Assembly (NCBI GenBank): GCA_003427395.1
Contig: BFEA01000001.1
Span: 5,463,636-5,501,591, forward strand
DNA: 37,956 nt
Reading direction: 5' to 3'
Origin: Chara braunii
Lineage: Eukaryota; Streptophyta; Charophyceae; Charales; Characeae
Shown here: piece after piece, positions 10,381 through 20,486 of the stretch
Layout: each line of letters starts with the position of its first letter
How positions within the stretch are numbered: the stretch's first letter is position 1
Position numbers and translations under genes: made by a program
Notes under the pieces: model-generated
Databases searched by the model: none
Told to the model about the DNA's origin: nothing
The model's input: the letters and a program-made list of their open reading frames with translations, nothing else

Positions 10381-10900
10381 GTTTAGCGATTGATTGATCG
10401 ATAGACTGACATACCAAGTGCTCAGCTCATTGCTACTTTGATTCCATATATCCCTTGGATTGATTGATCACCTAAATTGATTAGTTGATTGATCACCTAC
10501 AAAAAATTCCTTTTTCGATGTTTTATATTTGTTAACTTGATTAGTTGATTGATTACCTAACTTGATTAGTTGATTGATTAATTGACTGCTTACTTGACTG
10601 ATTATTTTATAGCGTAAGCCGTATACCTGGCTTGATTGATTACTTGATCGATGCACTCCTTGATCGACTGCTTTGCTCTACTGGTTGAACCCCTGAGACT
10701 CGGAGATCGACTGATTGAATTTCTATCAATTGAGCGGTGGATCGTTCGCTTACTTCATTTCTGCTCCTGGCTCGATCGGTTTGTTTGTTCGATTCGTCGA
10801 ACCCCTGATCAAATATCATTGATTGATTCATATGCTTGGTTAATGATTGATTCATGATTAATAGATGACTGATTGATTGATTGATTGATTGATTCGTAGA
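10101..10900 (+). repeat. Degenerate (GATT)n / TTGA-rich repeat region
   Basis: From about 10282 the sequence is built of TGATTGAT motifs, pure at 10350-10376 and 10869-10894 and degenerate between. Short open frames inside follow the repeat. 10101-10280 shows nothing else. Confidence 0.85.
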
Positions 10901-11113
10901 TTGACTGGTCCTTCACTTCGTCATAATTGCTAGTGGTGATTCATCGCTTAATTCATTTAGCATTAGTATACTGTATTTGTATGACTTTACATTCCTGACA
11001 TTCTGTATCAAAAAATCCTCATCCCTGTAGCTACCTCCCCTACCTCGTTAACGGACGTCTTGATGGGCTACCATTTGACTTGCGTACTAGTACCGAGCAT
11101 AATAAAAAAGAGA
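10901..11113. other. No recognisable gene
   Basis: Spacer between the GATT-rich and AATC-rich repeats. No supported feature. Confidence 0.5.
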
Positions 11114-11190
11114 CAATCAAGCAATCAGTCAACCAATCAATCAACCAATCAATCAACCAATCAATCAACCAATCAATCAATCAACCAATC
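11114..11190 (+). repeat. (AATC)n-type repeat, 12-bp units
   Basis: AACCAATCAATC units at about 11131-11190 with a shorter lead-in. This is the reverse complement of the GATT repeats 200-800 bp upstream, so the two regions can pair as a large inverted repeat. Confidence 0.9.
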
Positions 11191-11356
11191 GCGCAAGCCG
11201 CACGATCAAAACCATGCCGCAGATCACCGGGCGTGCAAGACACGCCTTCACAGCACCACTCAACCCCGACGTTATTCTCCTCTGCTGAAGTGAGCGAGCG
11301 CCAGAGCGAGAAAAAAAAAGAGTCCCTCGAAAGGGGTAATTTACGCGGGGGGGCGG

Positions 11357-11357
<1 letters not shown>

Positions 11358-11393
<36 letters not shown>
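11358..11393 (+). repeat. G36 homopolymer
   Basis: An unbroken run of 36 G, preceded by GGGGGGGCGGC. It may form G-quadruplexes. The exact length may be an assembly estimate. Confidence 0.95.
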
Positions 11394-11394
<1 letters not shown>

Positions 11395-11423
11395 GACAAA
11401 AATGGCAGGTGTCTGGAATAGAA

Positions 11424-11637
11424 CAAATCCCTGGGGCGAAGTCCCACTACCGGTAGCGCCGGTTTAGACTTGGCTTCGAGTACGCACCGGTTCCAGGCAT
11501 CGGATCTGAACATCTACCGGCCGCACTGTGGCCAAGTTGAAAACTACTCCAAATCTCAAAAGAAAAAAAGAAAAAAAAGAAAAAAAAAACTACTCCAAAG
11601 GACGACTAAACCCCCGCAGGTGGGACTTAGCCCCTGG
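11424..11637. mobile_element. Fold-back (MITE-like) element, copy 1
   Basis: The left end CCCTGGGGCGAAGTCCCAC is the inverse of the right end GTGGGACTTAGCCCCTGG. The interior (about 180 bp) includes A-rich runs at 11560-11590. The ends match those of the element at 13493-13605, which suggests a small non-autonomous fold-back family. No clear target-site duplication is seen. Confidence 0.55.
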
Positions 11638-12048
11638 TGTTTACTGCTAACCCCTTTTGCTAATCTTCCCCTGCCCACCCAGGGGANAGAAGGGGGGGGG
11701 GGGAGGGGGGAAGAAGGAGGGGGAACAGGCACGGAACTTTGAAAATACGCAAGGAAAACAGCACCAAGAGGGAGTCGCTACACCAGATAGATTTCCTAGA
11801 TCCCAGAGATTGGCTAGACCTGTAGAATCGCTGCCGGGTGCCATTCTTAAATCAAGTCAATGCGTTATTATGTTGGTTTTCATCCGTTTTTTTATCTTTG
11901 TTTTATTATCTTTTATTTTTCGTTTTCTCCCCTTTTTTTTGCTCTCTCTGACATCTGACGTCTCTGTGGAGGGGTTGGATTCTGCTGAACAAAATGCAAT
12001 CTGCCAACTAATACCCTATTTCTCCAGAAAAACGACAGAGAATAGGGA
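11638..12048. other. No recognisable gene
   Basis: Contains an N at 11687 followed by a G-rich tract (about 11691-11732) and T-rich DNA. No domain-bearing frame is seen. Confidence 0.5.
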
Positions 12049-12130
12049 AAAGAGAGAGAGAGAGAGAGAGGTGGGGGGGGAACGAGAGAGGCAGAGGGGA
12101 AGAGCCAGAAAAGAATGAGAGAGAGTGCCG

Positions 12131-12191
<61 letters not shown>

Positions 12192-12400
12192 AGACACAGA
12201 CAGAAAGACACACAAACACAGTACAAGAGTGCGATATAGCGAGACAGAGAGACAAACAAGTGAAAGACCTATATATCGAGAGAAAGGGACAGAGAAAGCG
12301 AGAGAGAGAGCGAGAGAGCAGGAGAGAGAGCGAGAGAGCAGGAGAGTGAGAGAGCGAGAGAGCAGGAGAGTGAGAGAGCGAGCGAGAGAGAGAGAGCTCA
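12049..12400. repeat. (GA)n and (CA)n microsatellites
   Basis: GA-rich 12049-12130, pure (CA)27 at about 12132-12186, then AGAGAGCGAGAGAGCAGGAG-type repeats to 12400. Long frames on both strands here are artefacts. Confidence 0.95.
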
Positions 12401-13065
12401 CAAAGGAGTCGCCTTGTAGTAGATGAAATGCGGCGCGAACGTCAAGGCCGCGCAATTGAAAAAATGAAAGAACGTCATCCTGCGCGACTTTCGCCACACG
12501 TGTCAAAGAAGTCGTGGAGAATTAAGGACGTACAAACAATAAGCATGCAGGATTCTGAAGATCTCCCCTCCCCCCCCCGTTTAAGAGAAATCCTCTCCCT
12601 CCTCCTAATCACGTCCACCACAGATCGCCTCGTTTGCACCTGCCACTACCCGATTATCTCCCTCCCTGCTCGTCATCCGCCGACGCACAGAAGCAAGGCA
12701 ATCGAGCGGAGCTTCTTTAGGTCGCCACGTGGCAGCCTTGTCAGATCCCGACTACCACGCAACACCGAAATTGCCGAGCCATCAATTGAGCACCGTTTGC
12801 AGAAGCAAGAAAGGAGAAAGGACCTTTTCTTCCGCAGAGTCGAGGCCTCGCTGCACCAGTCACCAAATGTGGAAAAGGAGAATGAATCCTTCGCTAAATC
12901 ATGGATACAATGTCGCCATAATTTTTGTATTTTGTGCATTTGGTGAGTCGTGTGGCGATGCCCTCGTTGCCGCCATTGGCGAATACTGCGAGAAAAGCGA
13001 AACACGACAAAAGTAAAAAAAAAAACAAAAAAAAAAAAGGGAAAATTGCATCTGTACCCCGCAAC
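12401..13065. other. Unassigned; one 172-codon frame of unknown merit
   Basis: A plus-strand frame at 12428-12946 encodes a basic peptide rich in Arg, Ser and Pro with no recognised domain. It overlaps opposing frames at 12673-13005 and begins in GA-repeat DNA. I see no intron signals, homology or codon evidence to promote it. CACGTG or CACACGTGTC sites occur at about 12497 and 12724. Confidence 0.3.
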
Positions 13066-13228
13066 TGCAATTTACACAAAACAAGGGCCCACCTCAAGTA
13101 TGGTTATGCTTAGGGCCGAGGATACAATTTGGTGGAACAAACCTGGCCCACCTCGGCCCTGGGCATGCATAATTGGCACAAACCATTTTGGGGACCGGGT
13201 CTGGGTAAATGCAATTTACACAAAACAA
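13066..13228. repeat. Perfect 19-bp direct repeats around a 125-bp segment
   Basis: TGCAATTTACACAAAACAA occurs identically at 13066-13084 and 13210-13228. The enclosed segment carries two GGCCCACCTC copies. Long perfect direct repeats like this resemble a target-site duplication around a short retroposed insert, but I see neither an A-tail inside the right copy nor pol III boxes. Local duplication is the alternative. Confidence 0.7.
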
Positions 13229-13435
13229 AAAGGGAAAGAAAACAGTGCTGCTGGCCTTGCCACATCAGTCCCCAGTTCTAGAAAATTCATGATGGGATCT
13301 TAATTAGCAATCAAAACAGTAAACGAGCTTGGCTTGTACGGAGCTTTACGGTTTTCCGAAAATATAAATCCATCTTTTTTTTTTTCTTTTTTTTTTTGGA
13401 ACAAGGCTCCAATCTATTCGTGGGAAGCAACACGT

Positions 13436-13459
13436 GCTGGGAACGGGGCCCAGCGTCCC
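13436..13459 (-). repeat. Dispersed copy of the 471-1315 hairpin motif
   Basis: On the minus strand it reads GGGACGCTGGGCCCCG followed by TTCCCAGC. Both the GGGACGCTGG start and the GCTGG/CCAGC dyad are retained, 12 kb away from the main array. Confidence 0.7.
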
Positions 13460-13492
13460 ATATACAAATTTACATAGAATTGAAAGTTTGAG

Positions 13493-13605
13493 ATACCGGG
13501 GGCTAGGTCCCACTTACACGAATTAAGCGATATCCACCGTAGAGAGCAAAGATCAACGGGCAGAATCTCTTAATCCGTGCAAGTGGGACCTTGCCCCGGG
13601 GCCAT
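13493..13605. mobile_element. Fold-back (MITE-like) element, copy 2
   Basis: The arms at about 13497-13527 and 13571-13600 are inverted repeats of about 30 bp, with a few mismatches, enclosing about 43 bp. CCGGGGGCTAGGTCCCACTT faces AAGTGGGACCTTGCCCCGG. The core GGTCCCAC/GTGGGACC end is shared with the element at 11424-11637. Confidence 0.65.
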
Positions 13606-14004
13606 TACCGGGCTTTGGCTAAGAAAAAAATTGAAGTACTTAGAAAAATTACTACGACGAAATTCAGAAATAGGCAAAATTGGCCGGTCGGAGCCAGAAT
13701 CCCTGGCCTCGGGGGCCCGCACGAAATGTGCGTTAACGAAGCGGTGGTAGCAGCGGTGGCAGTGCCCGGTCGTCGGCGGCGGCTGTGTAGGACGCAACGC
13801 TGGGGCACGTAGACGCTGATCTCTTCCACGAGGCGCCTACTCTGCCAGGCACCATAGCCGTGGGAGAGCTATGGCAACAGTGCCCTGGCGTAGCCTAGCC
13901 CTTGAGTGGGTAGGGAGTGCTATGCATTCTTATGCCATGGCATCCTGGCAGCTCTGTACCTTACCTCCATACCAACTTGCATACCTCACAGGATCTTGAT
14001 AACA

Positions 14005-14053
14005 GAGGAGCCACCCTCCCCTTAAGCCTTCTGCTGGAAAGGGGGGGCTCCTC
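14005..14053. repeat. Strong hairpin
   Basis: GAGGAGCC, then ACCCTCCCCTT, pairs with AAAGGGGG followed by GGCTCCTC across the loop AAGCCTTCTGCTGG. The outer eight base pairs are perfect. No T-run follows, so a terminator is not implied. Confidence 0.65.
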
Positions 14054-15180
14054 TCTCACCACCCAAAGGCCGCGCGCTGTTTGTCATGATAAGTCATCCC
14101 GACTGCTCTGATTACTGGGAAAGTACGGGAGTCGGAGGGGCGCATCTGGACGCAGTGGGAGAGTGTGCGGTTGCGGTGGCAGCTCTCCGGCATGTTTTAG
14201 GGCTTCAACAAGTCTCGGTTGACCATTCGTTGTCGCAAGGCAGTCTGTTGTTCTTCTACTTCATTCCAGAAGTATATGTTCTCGTTTATTGTGTCCGTCG
14301 TTTGCCATTTCTGAAGTGGGCGACCTTGGCTGAATAGCCAGTATGCAAAGAGGTTTTTCCCTCTTTCTTGCTCTGTTCTATTTTGTTTTCGTTCCTTTGG
14401 TTTCGTTTGTTGTCGCGTCCCTCATCATATGATGGTTATCAAACCACACGAGATATGGAGTAGCAGATGGAGAAGCGTGGAAGTGAAGCATGTAGAAGGG
14501 GAGATACAATTTAGATCCGACGTACCTCTGGACTGTTTTACTTAGTGCTAGGGGACCAGTGTGCCTCCAGACGGTCTTCTGCCCTCTAAATGTGCAAATG
14601 GTGGGGAATTATCCTTTTCTCTCTCTTTCGCTATTCTAATCTGTCTGACTCGTACTGCGACAGTGCCCTGAAATCACCTTGTTTACACAATCTGTGTGAT
14701 AATATTTGGAAGGTAGTCATCACGATGTAATTTTGACCGATTAGTCAGTCTGAAGACATCCATATTTGATTATTGTAGGGGTTATTGTGTGCAACGAGAA
14801 ACTCTGGGCGGGTTAGAAAGTTGAACTGTACGACGAATAACGGAACGAAAGATTCAGGGGATCGTCTCTAGTGCACGGAACCAGATGTGACGCCAATCGT
14901 TTAAGGTAAATGACTAACGAGGAGTTGCTTGACTCCATTGGCGCCATGGCGGTGGTTACATCGGAATTCCCTAAGTATGAATGGTCCTCATGTTTCTGGC
15001 TAAGTGCGGGTAGGATGCCCGAGTGGTCTAGTAATATATGTACTCAGTATCTGCTCGGTCTTTTGTGAAAGGGAAGCGGTAAGTCTTTGGTATTTGTTCT
15101 GCGTATGTAGATCACGTTGAACTGATACTTTCAAATCTTATGGAGATTCGTTTATAGTTTTTTTTATGTTCGTAAGTACT
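14054..15180. other. No recognisable gene
   Basis: Mixed DNA with no frame longer than about 83 codons and no recognised RNA or repeat. Confidence 0.5.
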
Positions 15181-15968
15181 GGGGAAGGTTCGCAATAGTT
15201 TTCGGGTGAAACTTATGGGGTTGGGAAGATATGAGAGACCCGGTGAATAGCAAACTAGAGTTGTATCCATTGGGTGCGTGGTGGAAAACCCGTCTAGGCA
15301 ACAAACTTAAGGCTCTTCATAGTGTTTTGGTCAGCGATGATGAGAAGGTAACCCTAAGGCTTATTCGTCCTTCCCAGCGTTTTGTCATTGAGATTGTCTC
15401 TTTAGAGTTTACATAGTAGATATTTCGAACGGCTTCTGTTTTATATCTGTGTTCCCAGTTTGATAGTTTGTAATTGCTAGAAAGTTTGATTGTCGAAAAA
15501 GCCCCGAAGCCCTACGGGTGGCAGCGCCATCAGTGGGAGTGGGAGACTCGCTAGTGGCGGTGGGAACGTTCCCCGGGTGTGAAGGGTAAGACAACTGTCA
15601 TCCATAACCACGCTTGGAGTGACAGTGTCGCTCACGTTTTAAACGCCGAGGATAGGACTTGGGAGTTGTGTTTGACATTGTAATTTCCAGAGGTCTTGAC
15701 CACTCACAGACTCTTGATGTCCTCAGAGCGTTGGGGTATGGTTGCAGTGATTTAGGGTGATACTCAGGGATTGGGATGATATGAGAGACCTGGTGAAGAG
15801 CAAACTAAAGTTGTATCCACTGGGTGCGTGGTGGGAAACCCGTCTAGGCAACAAAGGCTCTTCACAGTGTTTTGGACAAGTAAAGGACGGGAGGGTAACT
15901 CTAATGTTTTATTTTTCTCCCTAGCTCTTAGTCGTTGAGAGTGCTCCTCTAGTCTGAGAGTTTGTAGA
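15181..15968 (+). repeat. Direct repeat of about 220 bp, copies 550 bp apart
   Basis: Copy 1 at about 15181-15425 and copy 2 at about 15733-15968 share ATATGAGAGACC, GGTGAA, AGCAAACTA, GTTGTATCCA, TGGGTGCGTGGTGG, AAACCCGTCTAGGCAACAAA and GGCTCTTCA, with small indels. Copy 1 has a 61-codon frame. Copy 2 does not preserve it because of deletions, so coding is not supported. Confidence 0.85.
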
Positions 15969-16433
15969 CTTGCACTTTCTGTAGATAATATTAATACGTA
16001 TAGTTTTAAATTTAGTATGCACCTGGGCTGAATTTTAGAATGAGTTGTATCTAAGAAATTAGTTTGCCTTCGAAAATAATTTTAGGGTTAAATTGTTAAA
16101 ATTTTCACAAATTGCCTTGTGCATTTTTTAGTTTTGCAGTTTATACCTCGTAGTTTTTTTGCCAATAGTGTTTCGATCTTAGAAACATGTCGGCGTATTC
16201 CAGGGCAGGAAGGATATTACATTGCTAATAGAATTGCTTTACAATTTTTATTTTTTGAGATTCCTTGAAGGGAGACTGGACCCGGTTTCCAGGAGCCTAA
16301 GCTGAGTATTGGCCTCAGCAGGACTGTACCAGGTTGATATGTAGGGGTGTGTTCCCGGGCGCCAGTGGTCTCATTGGAATGACATTGTTATGTTTCTCCA
16401 AAAAAAGAAAAAAGAAAAAAAAAAGGCAAAATT
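15969..16433. other. AT-rich spacer with one hairpin-motif copy
   Basis: 16270-16295 is a plus-strand relative of the 471-1315 motif (GGGAGACTGGACCC, then GGTTTCCAGGAG). Nothing else is supported. Confidence 0.6.
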
Positions 16434-16800
16434 CAAAAAACGACTCAGAAGCCCCCCATCAATCCTCTTTACCTCACTCCGGCAAGACTTACTGCAGCAG
16501 AGTCACCATCTCCGTGCTGCTGTACCCTATTTCCATCCTACAAGCTAGCCCCCTCACTAGTAGGACGCTTGATATCCCACCATCTACTTCTCCCACTCAC
16601 CTTTTTTTTTAGAACAAAAATATATGCACAATTCATAGAACGACTCAGACACCCCCTATCAATCCCCTGTACCCCACTCAGGCAAGACTTACTGCAGCAG
16701 AGCCACCATCTCCGCTGCTGCTGTACCCTATTCCCATCCTACCAGCTAGCCCCCTTACTAGTAGGATGTATGATATCCCACCAACTCCTCCCACTCACCT
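16434..16800 (+). repeat. Tandem duplication, 200-bp period
   Basis: Units at 16434-16601 and 16634-16800 begin AACGACTCAGA and end CTCCCACTCACC. They share GGCAAGACTTACTGCAGCAG and CTAGCCCCCT.ACTAGTAGGA, with about 10% difference by eye. Each unit is bordered by A- or T-rich runs (16401-16440, 16602-16634, 16804-16815). Confidence 0.9.
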
Positions 16801-17068
16801 TGATTTTTTTTTTAAGATATCGGAGCCCTTACCCGGCTTTGGCTGAAAAACCGTATGAGCACACTTGCACTAATTCGAGAAGGATGGGAATAGACCGCAG
16901 AGGTAGTACACATGCTCCAAAACCCTCGAGACCCCTAACAAACCCTTCCAAAGTTTTCCAACACTGCTTTACTCCCTGCCGAGCTCTTTCAGGCCTCACA
17001 CCCCCACATCCTGACATCTGGAAAAGAGGGGCGCGGCGCTACCGGGAGTGTTGCGCTCGGCACAGCCT
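16801..17068. other. Left flank of the LTR element
   Basis: No gene. The 4 bp before the LTR are GCCT (17065-17068). The 4 bp after the 3' LTR are GTCT, a possible but imperfect target-site duplication. Confidence 0.4.
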
Positions 17069-18163
17069 TGTGACGAACCGATTTTTGTTCCGCGTGACTT
17101 TCTGCGTGATAACAATGAGGGGTCCTAAGCTAGGAAGGAGGGGCCAATTACGGAAGATCAGGATTGAGGGAGAATTGCATCAGTGTCTTCGCTTTTTCGT
17201 CTTTTCTCTTCGTCGCTTCTTTTCGGATGGCGGGATTCAGGGCCGGGCAAGTCCCGGGATGATCGATTGAGTGTCGCACCAACAGGACGCGAATAATAAG
17301 GGTTGACTTCACTTCTTTTCTGTTCTGTTGTCGGAATTTGGGCGCTGAGATCGCGCGAGAATTGTTGCTTCGTTCTTTTTTAATCTTTTTTTTGCATCTT
17401 GTCGAGCCCCAATGGCTCTCGGAATTTCGGACTTTCCTTTCGGTATTCGTGCTTTTTACTTTTTCTGCATTAGATAGAAATTTAGGAATTTAGGATTTTT
17501 TTTTGCCGCGCAGCGCTTGCGCGCTTCTTCTTGCGGCTGCAACGGAGCTCTGATTAGTCGGCACCCTTAATAGTGTGTGTAGCTGTAATTTTGGGCGGGC
17601 GTCATTGTAATTGTATCTTTCTTCTTGAACTTCGTCTTTTCCGCTCTCGCTTTTCCTTTTGCAGTGTCTAGCTATTTCGCGGACTTCATGCTCGGATCGA
17701 TGCGTGGAGAGAGGCTACGTCCCCCACACCACGATCTGGCCATGCAGAGCGCAGACACTCCCTCTCCTAATCCCCGTTCTAAGTCCTTGCAATTCCGTGT
17801 TCTTCGCGCATGCATGCACGTTATAAATTCCAGCTGCGCGATTAGATAGCTCTCTTAACCAGTTGTTGGAAGCTTGGGGTAGCGCGATCAGTGAGGGTTG
17901 GCTCACGAGCAAAGTAAGAGGTGAGTTGAAGTGGGAGTCGGGCGACCCGACGAGCTGGTGTCGAACGCGCGGGGTTGATGTGGGCCACGGCGGACTGTGG
18001 GCGCGGGCGAATCTGACGGGTGCGGGAGGACTAAGCGGGGTGATGACTTCGTGGGTTGGTGCGTGACGACGGACTGTCCGCATCGGAGAGAGAGAGAGAG
18101 GGAGCTGAGGTTGATGGACGTGGATTTGAAGTTTTATTTGTCTTTTCTCCCTCCTTGCTTTTG

Positions 18164-18170
18164 TATATAA
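18164..18170 (+). promoter_or_regulatory. TATA box in the 5' LTR
   Basis: TATATAA preceded by a CT-rich run, conserved in the 3' LTR at 35155-35161. This is the likely pol II promoter of the element. Confidence 0.6.
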
Positions 18171-18289
18171 ATTTTGATTTCGGCTCAGGGCGATTCACCC
18201 GTCTCCTTTTGTTTTCGGAATCTCGGCTTGGTTTCTGCCCACACTCGTTTTGCGGTTGATCTCGATTTTGTTTATTGCGTGTTTTGTTG

Positions 18290-18295
18290 AATAAA
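18290..18295 (+). promoter_or_regulatory. Polyadenylation hexamer in the 5' LTR
   Basis: AATAAA, 120 bp after the TATA box. The 3' LTR has AATGAA-type sequence at the corresponding place, so the signal used to end the transcript appears mutated there. Confidence 0.45.
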
Positions 18296-18717
18296 TGGAT
18301 GAATGAATGTTATGTCTGTTGCGTGTCTTTTTGCCTGATCCTTGCCTTTGACTTGTCGTTTTGATACACTCATGAGCATAATATGAATATTTTTTTTGCG
18401 TAGTCGTCAATACTGCTTCCATTGCTGTTTATCCCCTTTTGGGTTACTGTTGTTGTTGCACCTTGCATGCTCAGGAATGAGAGTGTACGGGATCATGGAG
18501 TAATTAGGTGATGGGGTAGTGTTTGTCTAGAGACAAGCGAGTACCTCGCGGGGATGCTTGTAAGCGCGGTCTGATTTGCTCAGGAACTTTGCCACAGGAG
18601 ATCTCAGTTCCGACCTGGGACTCCACCCCCACTTTCCCAAAAATTCTTGGCACACCCCTTTTCGCATTTCCAGGCCCACATCCCACCCCGATCAGGAAGT
18701 CGCGCTGGGTGTGAGGT

Positions 18718-18731
18718 TGGTATCGGAGCCC
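18718..18731 (+). other. Primer-binding site, initiator Met tRNA type
   Basis: TGGTATCGGAGCCC immediately follows the LTR. It matches the complement of the plant initiator Met tRNA 3' end (TGGTATCAGAGCC) except for one A-to-G change. It overlaps the TTGG that also lies in the LTR end, consistent with a small deletion at the junction. Confidence 0.8.
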
Positions 18732-18862
18732 GACAAGTGGCAGGGTTCTAGGATTCATAGCTGGGCAATCTGGCTAACAGGGGACGACCTCGACCCCGAA
18801 ACGCGCATCGACGTGATCCCGTCGTCACCAGAAGCCGGTCTGTGGCTCGACGGACGGTCAAT

Positions 18863-19654
18863 ATGAATGCTAATCAGCAGAACCCCCAACAAAACCCAAA
18901 TCCCGAGCAGAATCATTATCAACCCGCACCACGAGCACGGACTCTCATGACGCCCCCTGACCTCTATCTGTTTGATCATGCGCATCATCTTGCTGGAGAA
19001 TGGTTGGCCACGCTTCGGGCACATCAGTATGATGACAACGAGGCTCAGGTAAACATTCCCGCTCGATTAGGGGGGGATGCTCATCATTGGTTTAGTACCT
19101 ATGTATGAGTGGATCTCCCGACCTTCGAGCGAGATTTTTTGAATAGGTTTGATTACATCCATCCGGAACAAACACTCTTCATGATTAAAGATCGAGTCCA
19201 CAAACCCCTCGAGTCTGTCACGGAATATTGAAACCGTTTTTACCGAATGTTTGTGAAAACAGAGCGAGGTGACCAAGTAGGAAGAGATTTGTTCATCGAC
19301 GGACTTTGCAGCAGAACGATGAGGGCGAAACTGCGAAAACAGTTGACCCCCATCAATCACACGCTGCAGCAGATTATGGTTGCTGCAGAAGAAATGGAGC
19401 GAAAGTTTGCTACGAGTTTCCTAGAAGGGGAAGATTACCCTAGGGAAGGAGACTCGTCTGAATTAGCCAGGGCTAAGGCTGAGCTGGCCGCGTTGCAAAA
19501 CAAGTTTGAAAACATGGGGTTTGTATCCGGACCAGTTACCTATTTAGAACAGATTACCCCTAAACGGTCAGTCCCAAATGTGATTGCCAACGTTGTCGGC
19601 GTGAATACCCTTACAAGGGTATTCGCCCTGGTTTTTGCATGCGACAGGGAATAG
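18863..19654 (+). pseudogene. gag, N-terminal (capsid) half, broken
   Basis: Starts at ATG 18863, 145 bp after the PBS. A leader rich in Asn, Gln and Pro (about residues 1-30) is followed by a Retrotrans_gag-type region: LFDHAHHLAGEWL, then LGGDAHHWFSTYV, FERDFLNRFDY and a helical stretch ending in AAEEMERKF. Two in-frame TGA codons interrupt it, at 19106-19108 and at 19229-19231; the second sits where many Gag proteins have Trp (EY-stop-NRFYR). The frame otherwise stays the same to 19654. The predicted coiled linker (residues about 200-235, ELARAKAELAALQNKFENM) is followed by an abrupt loss of Gag-like sequence near 19600. The zinc-knuckle half lies 7 kb downstream. Family: Ty3/gypsy Gag, forming the particle shell around the RNA. 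Confidence 0.82.
19603..19624. repeat. 22-bp palindrome at the gag break
   Basis: GAATACCCTT, AC, AAGGGTATTC: perfect 10-bp arms. It lies exactly where Gag-like coding ends and the 7-kb non-coding block begins, so it may mark an insertion junction. Confidence 0.85.
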
Positions 19655-20348
19655 GCTTGGCTTAGGATTTAAGTGTTCCGCGCGAGGCGCGGCTACGTCC
19701 GTGGTTTACGACGGCAGGGTGGTCGACTAGAATAGAGAGTGTGTGGGCGCGCGGACTTTCGAGGCGCGCGTGATCTTTTGTTCGTTGATGACTGAAGAGT
19801 CGGCGGCGTGGTCGCCGGCCGGATTTTTGTTCGGATTATATAAAGACTAAAAGGATTATGCCTCGTTGATTAATGTGCTCACCTGTGACCTGCGCGTACG
19901 TACAGAGGATGGCATCGATAACAATGTGACTTCTGAAGGTGTCTCGGTAGCTTGGCGCATCGTGCAGTGTCTGTTTATTTAGGCGTTCGCCGAAGGTAGG
20001 CTTAGACTTGGGCTTAGCGTTATTGGTTACGACATTGGACTTATATGGTGGAAGTATGGGGTTCGAGGCTAGCGGGCGTCGATGCAGGAACAGTGGAGCA
20101 TTGGAAGGGCTGAGGGGTTGTGGATCCCCTGGGACTATCCTGCTTAGTTTTGTCGGGGGAGTCCGATCACGGGCCCGCTTGCAGGGCCGAGGAAAAGCAT
20201 TGGAAAGTCTCGAGCCCCAGTCCCCTTAATTTTCTCATTTTTAATATTTTTTTTGGTTGGTTCTAGATTTATTATTATTACGGTTCTTTTATTTTCTGTA
20301 TGGGCCCGACACGGGTTTCAGGGAGCCGCGGGGCACTGCCCTTGTCGG
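19655..20348. other. Non-coding, TATA-like site
   Basis: GC-rich DNA with ATTATATAAAGACTAAAAG at about 19836-19854, which resembles a TATA box with a downstream start. No gene follows. Nothing else is recognised. Confidence 0.35.
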
Positions 20349-20443
20349 CGTCCTTCGGGGCATCCGTTAAAAGTTGGAACGATACGGGAAGGATTAGCCT
20401 GTTCCCTGCGCAAAGACAAAGTGTATAAATCATCAAGAGGTCC
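20349..20443 (+). pseudogene. U6 snRNA-like sequence, near full length
   Basis: Covers the 5' stem-loop (GTCCTTCGGGG), CATCCGTTAAAA, TTGGAACGATAC, GGATTAGCCTG, CCCTGCGCAAAGA and a 3' AGGTCC, collinear with U6 from its start to its end. The catalytic ACAGAGA box is replaced by ACGGGAAGG and AGCATGG by AGCCTGT, so splicing function is not expected. A T5 run at 20456-20460 could act as a pol III terminator. I see no plant-type U6 upstream element or TATA at the usual positions. The 3' end lies inside a strong hairpin (20437-20486). Confidence 0.75.
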
Positions 20444-20486
20444 GACAACCATCTGTTTTTCGGATACTTGACGACTGTCGGACCTC
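20437..20486. repeat. Hairpin with perfect 11-bp stem
   Basis: GAGGTCCGACA at 20437-20447 pairs with TGTCGGACCTC at 20476-20486 across a 28-nt loop that contains a T5 run. It overlaps the 3' end of the U6-like sequence. Confidence 0.85.

Larger units (their letters stand above)
17069..18717 (+). repeat. 5' LTR
   Basis: Begins TGTGACGAACCG and is matched over its length by the 3' LTR. It contains a pyrimidine-rich stretch followed by TATATAA at 18164-18170, a (GA)n stretch at about 18083-18096 upstream of it, and an AATAAA at 18290-18295 downstream. These are a plausible U3 promoter and R/U5 polyadenylation layout. Compared with the 3' LTR it lacks about 600 bp near 18580. It also appears to lack the terminal GCGTCACA: the 3' LTR ends GAGGTTGGGCGTCACA, whereas here GAGGTTGG runs straight into the PBS. 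Confidence 0.93.

Noticed and set aside
12428-12946. 172-codon plus-strand frame
   Set aside because: No recognised domain, starts in GA-repeat DNA and overlaps opposing frames. Left as unassigned.
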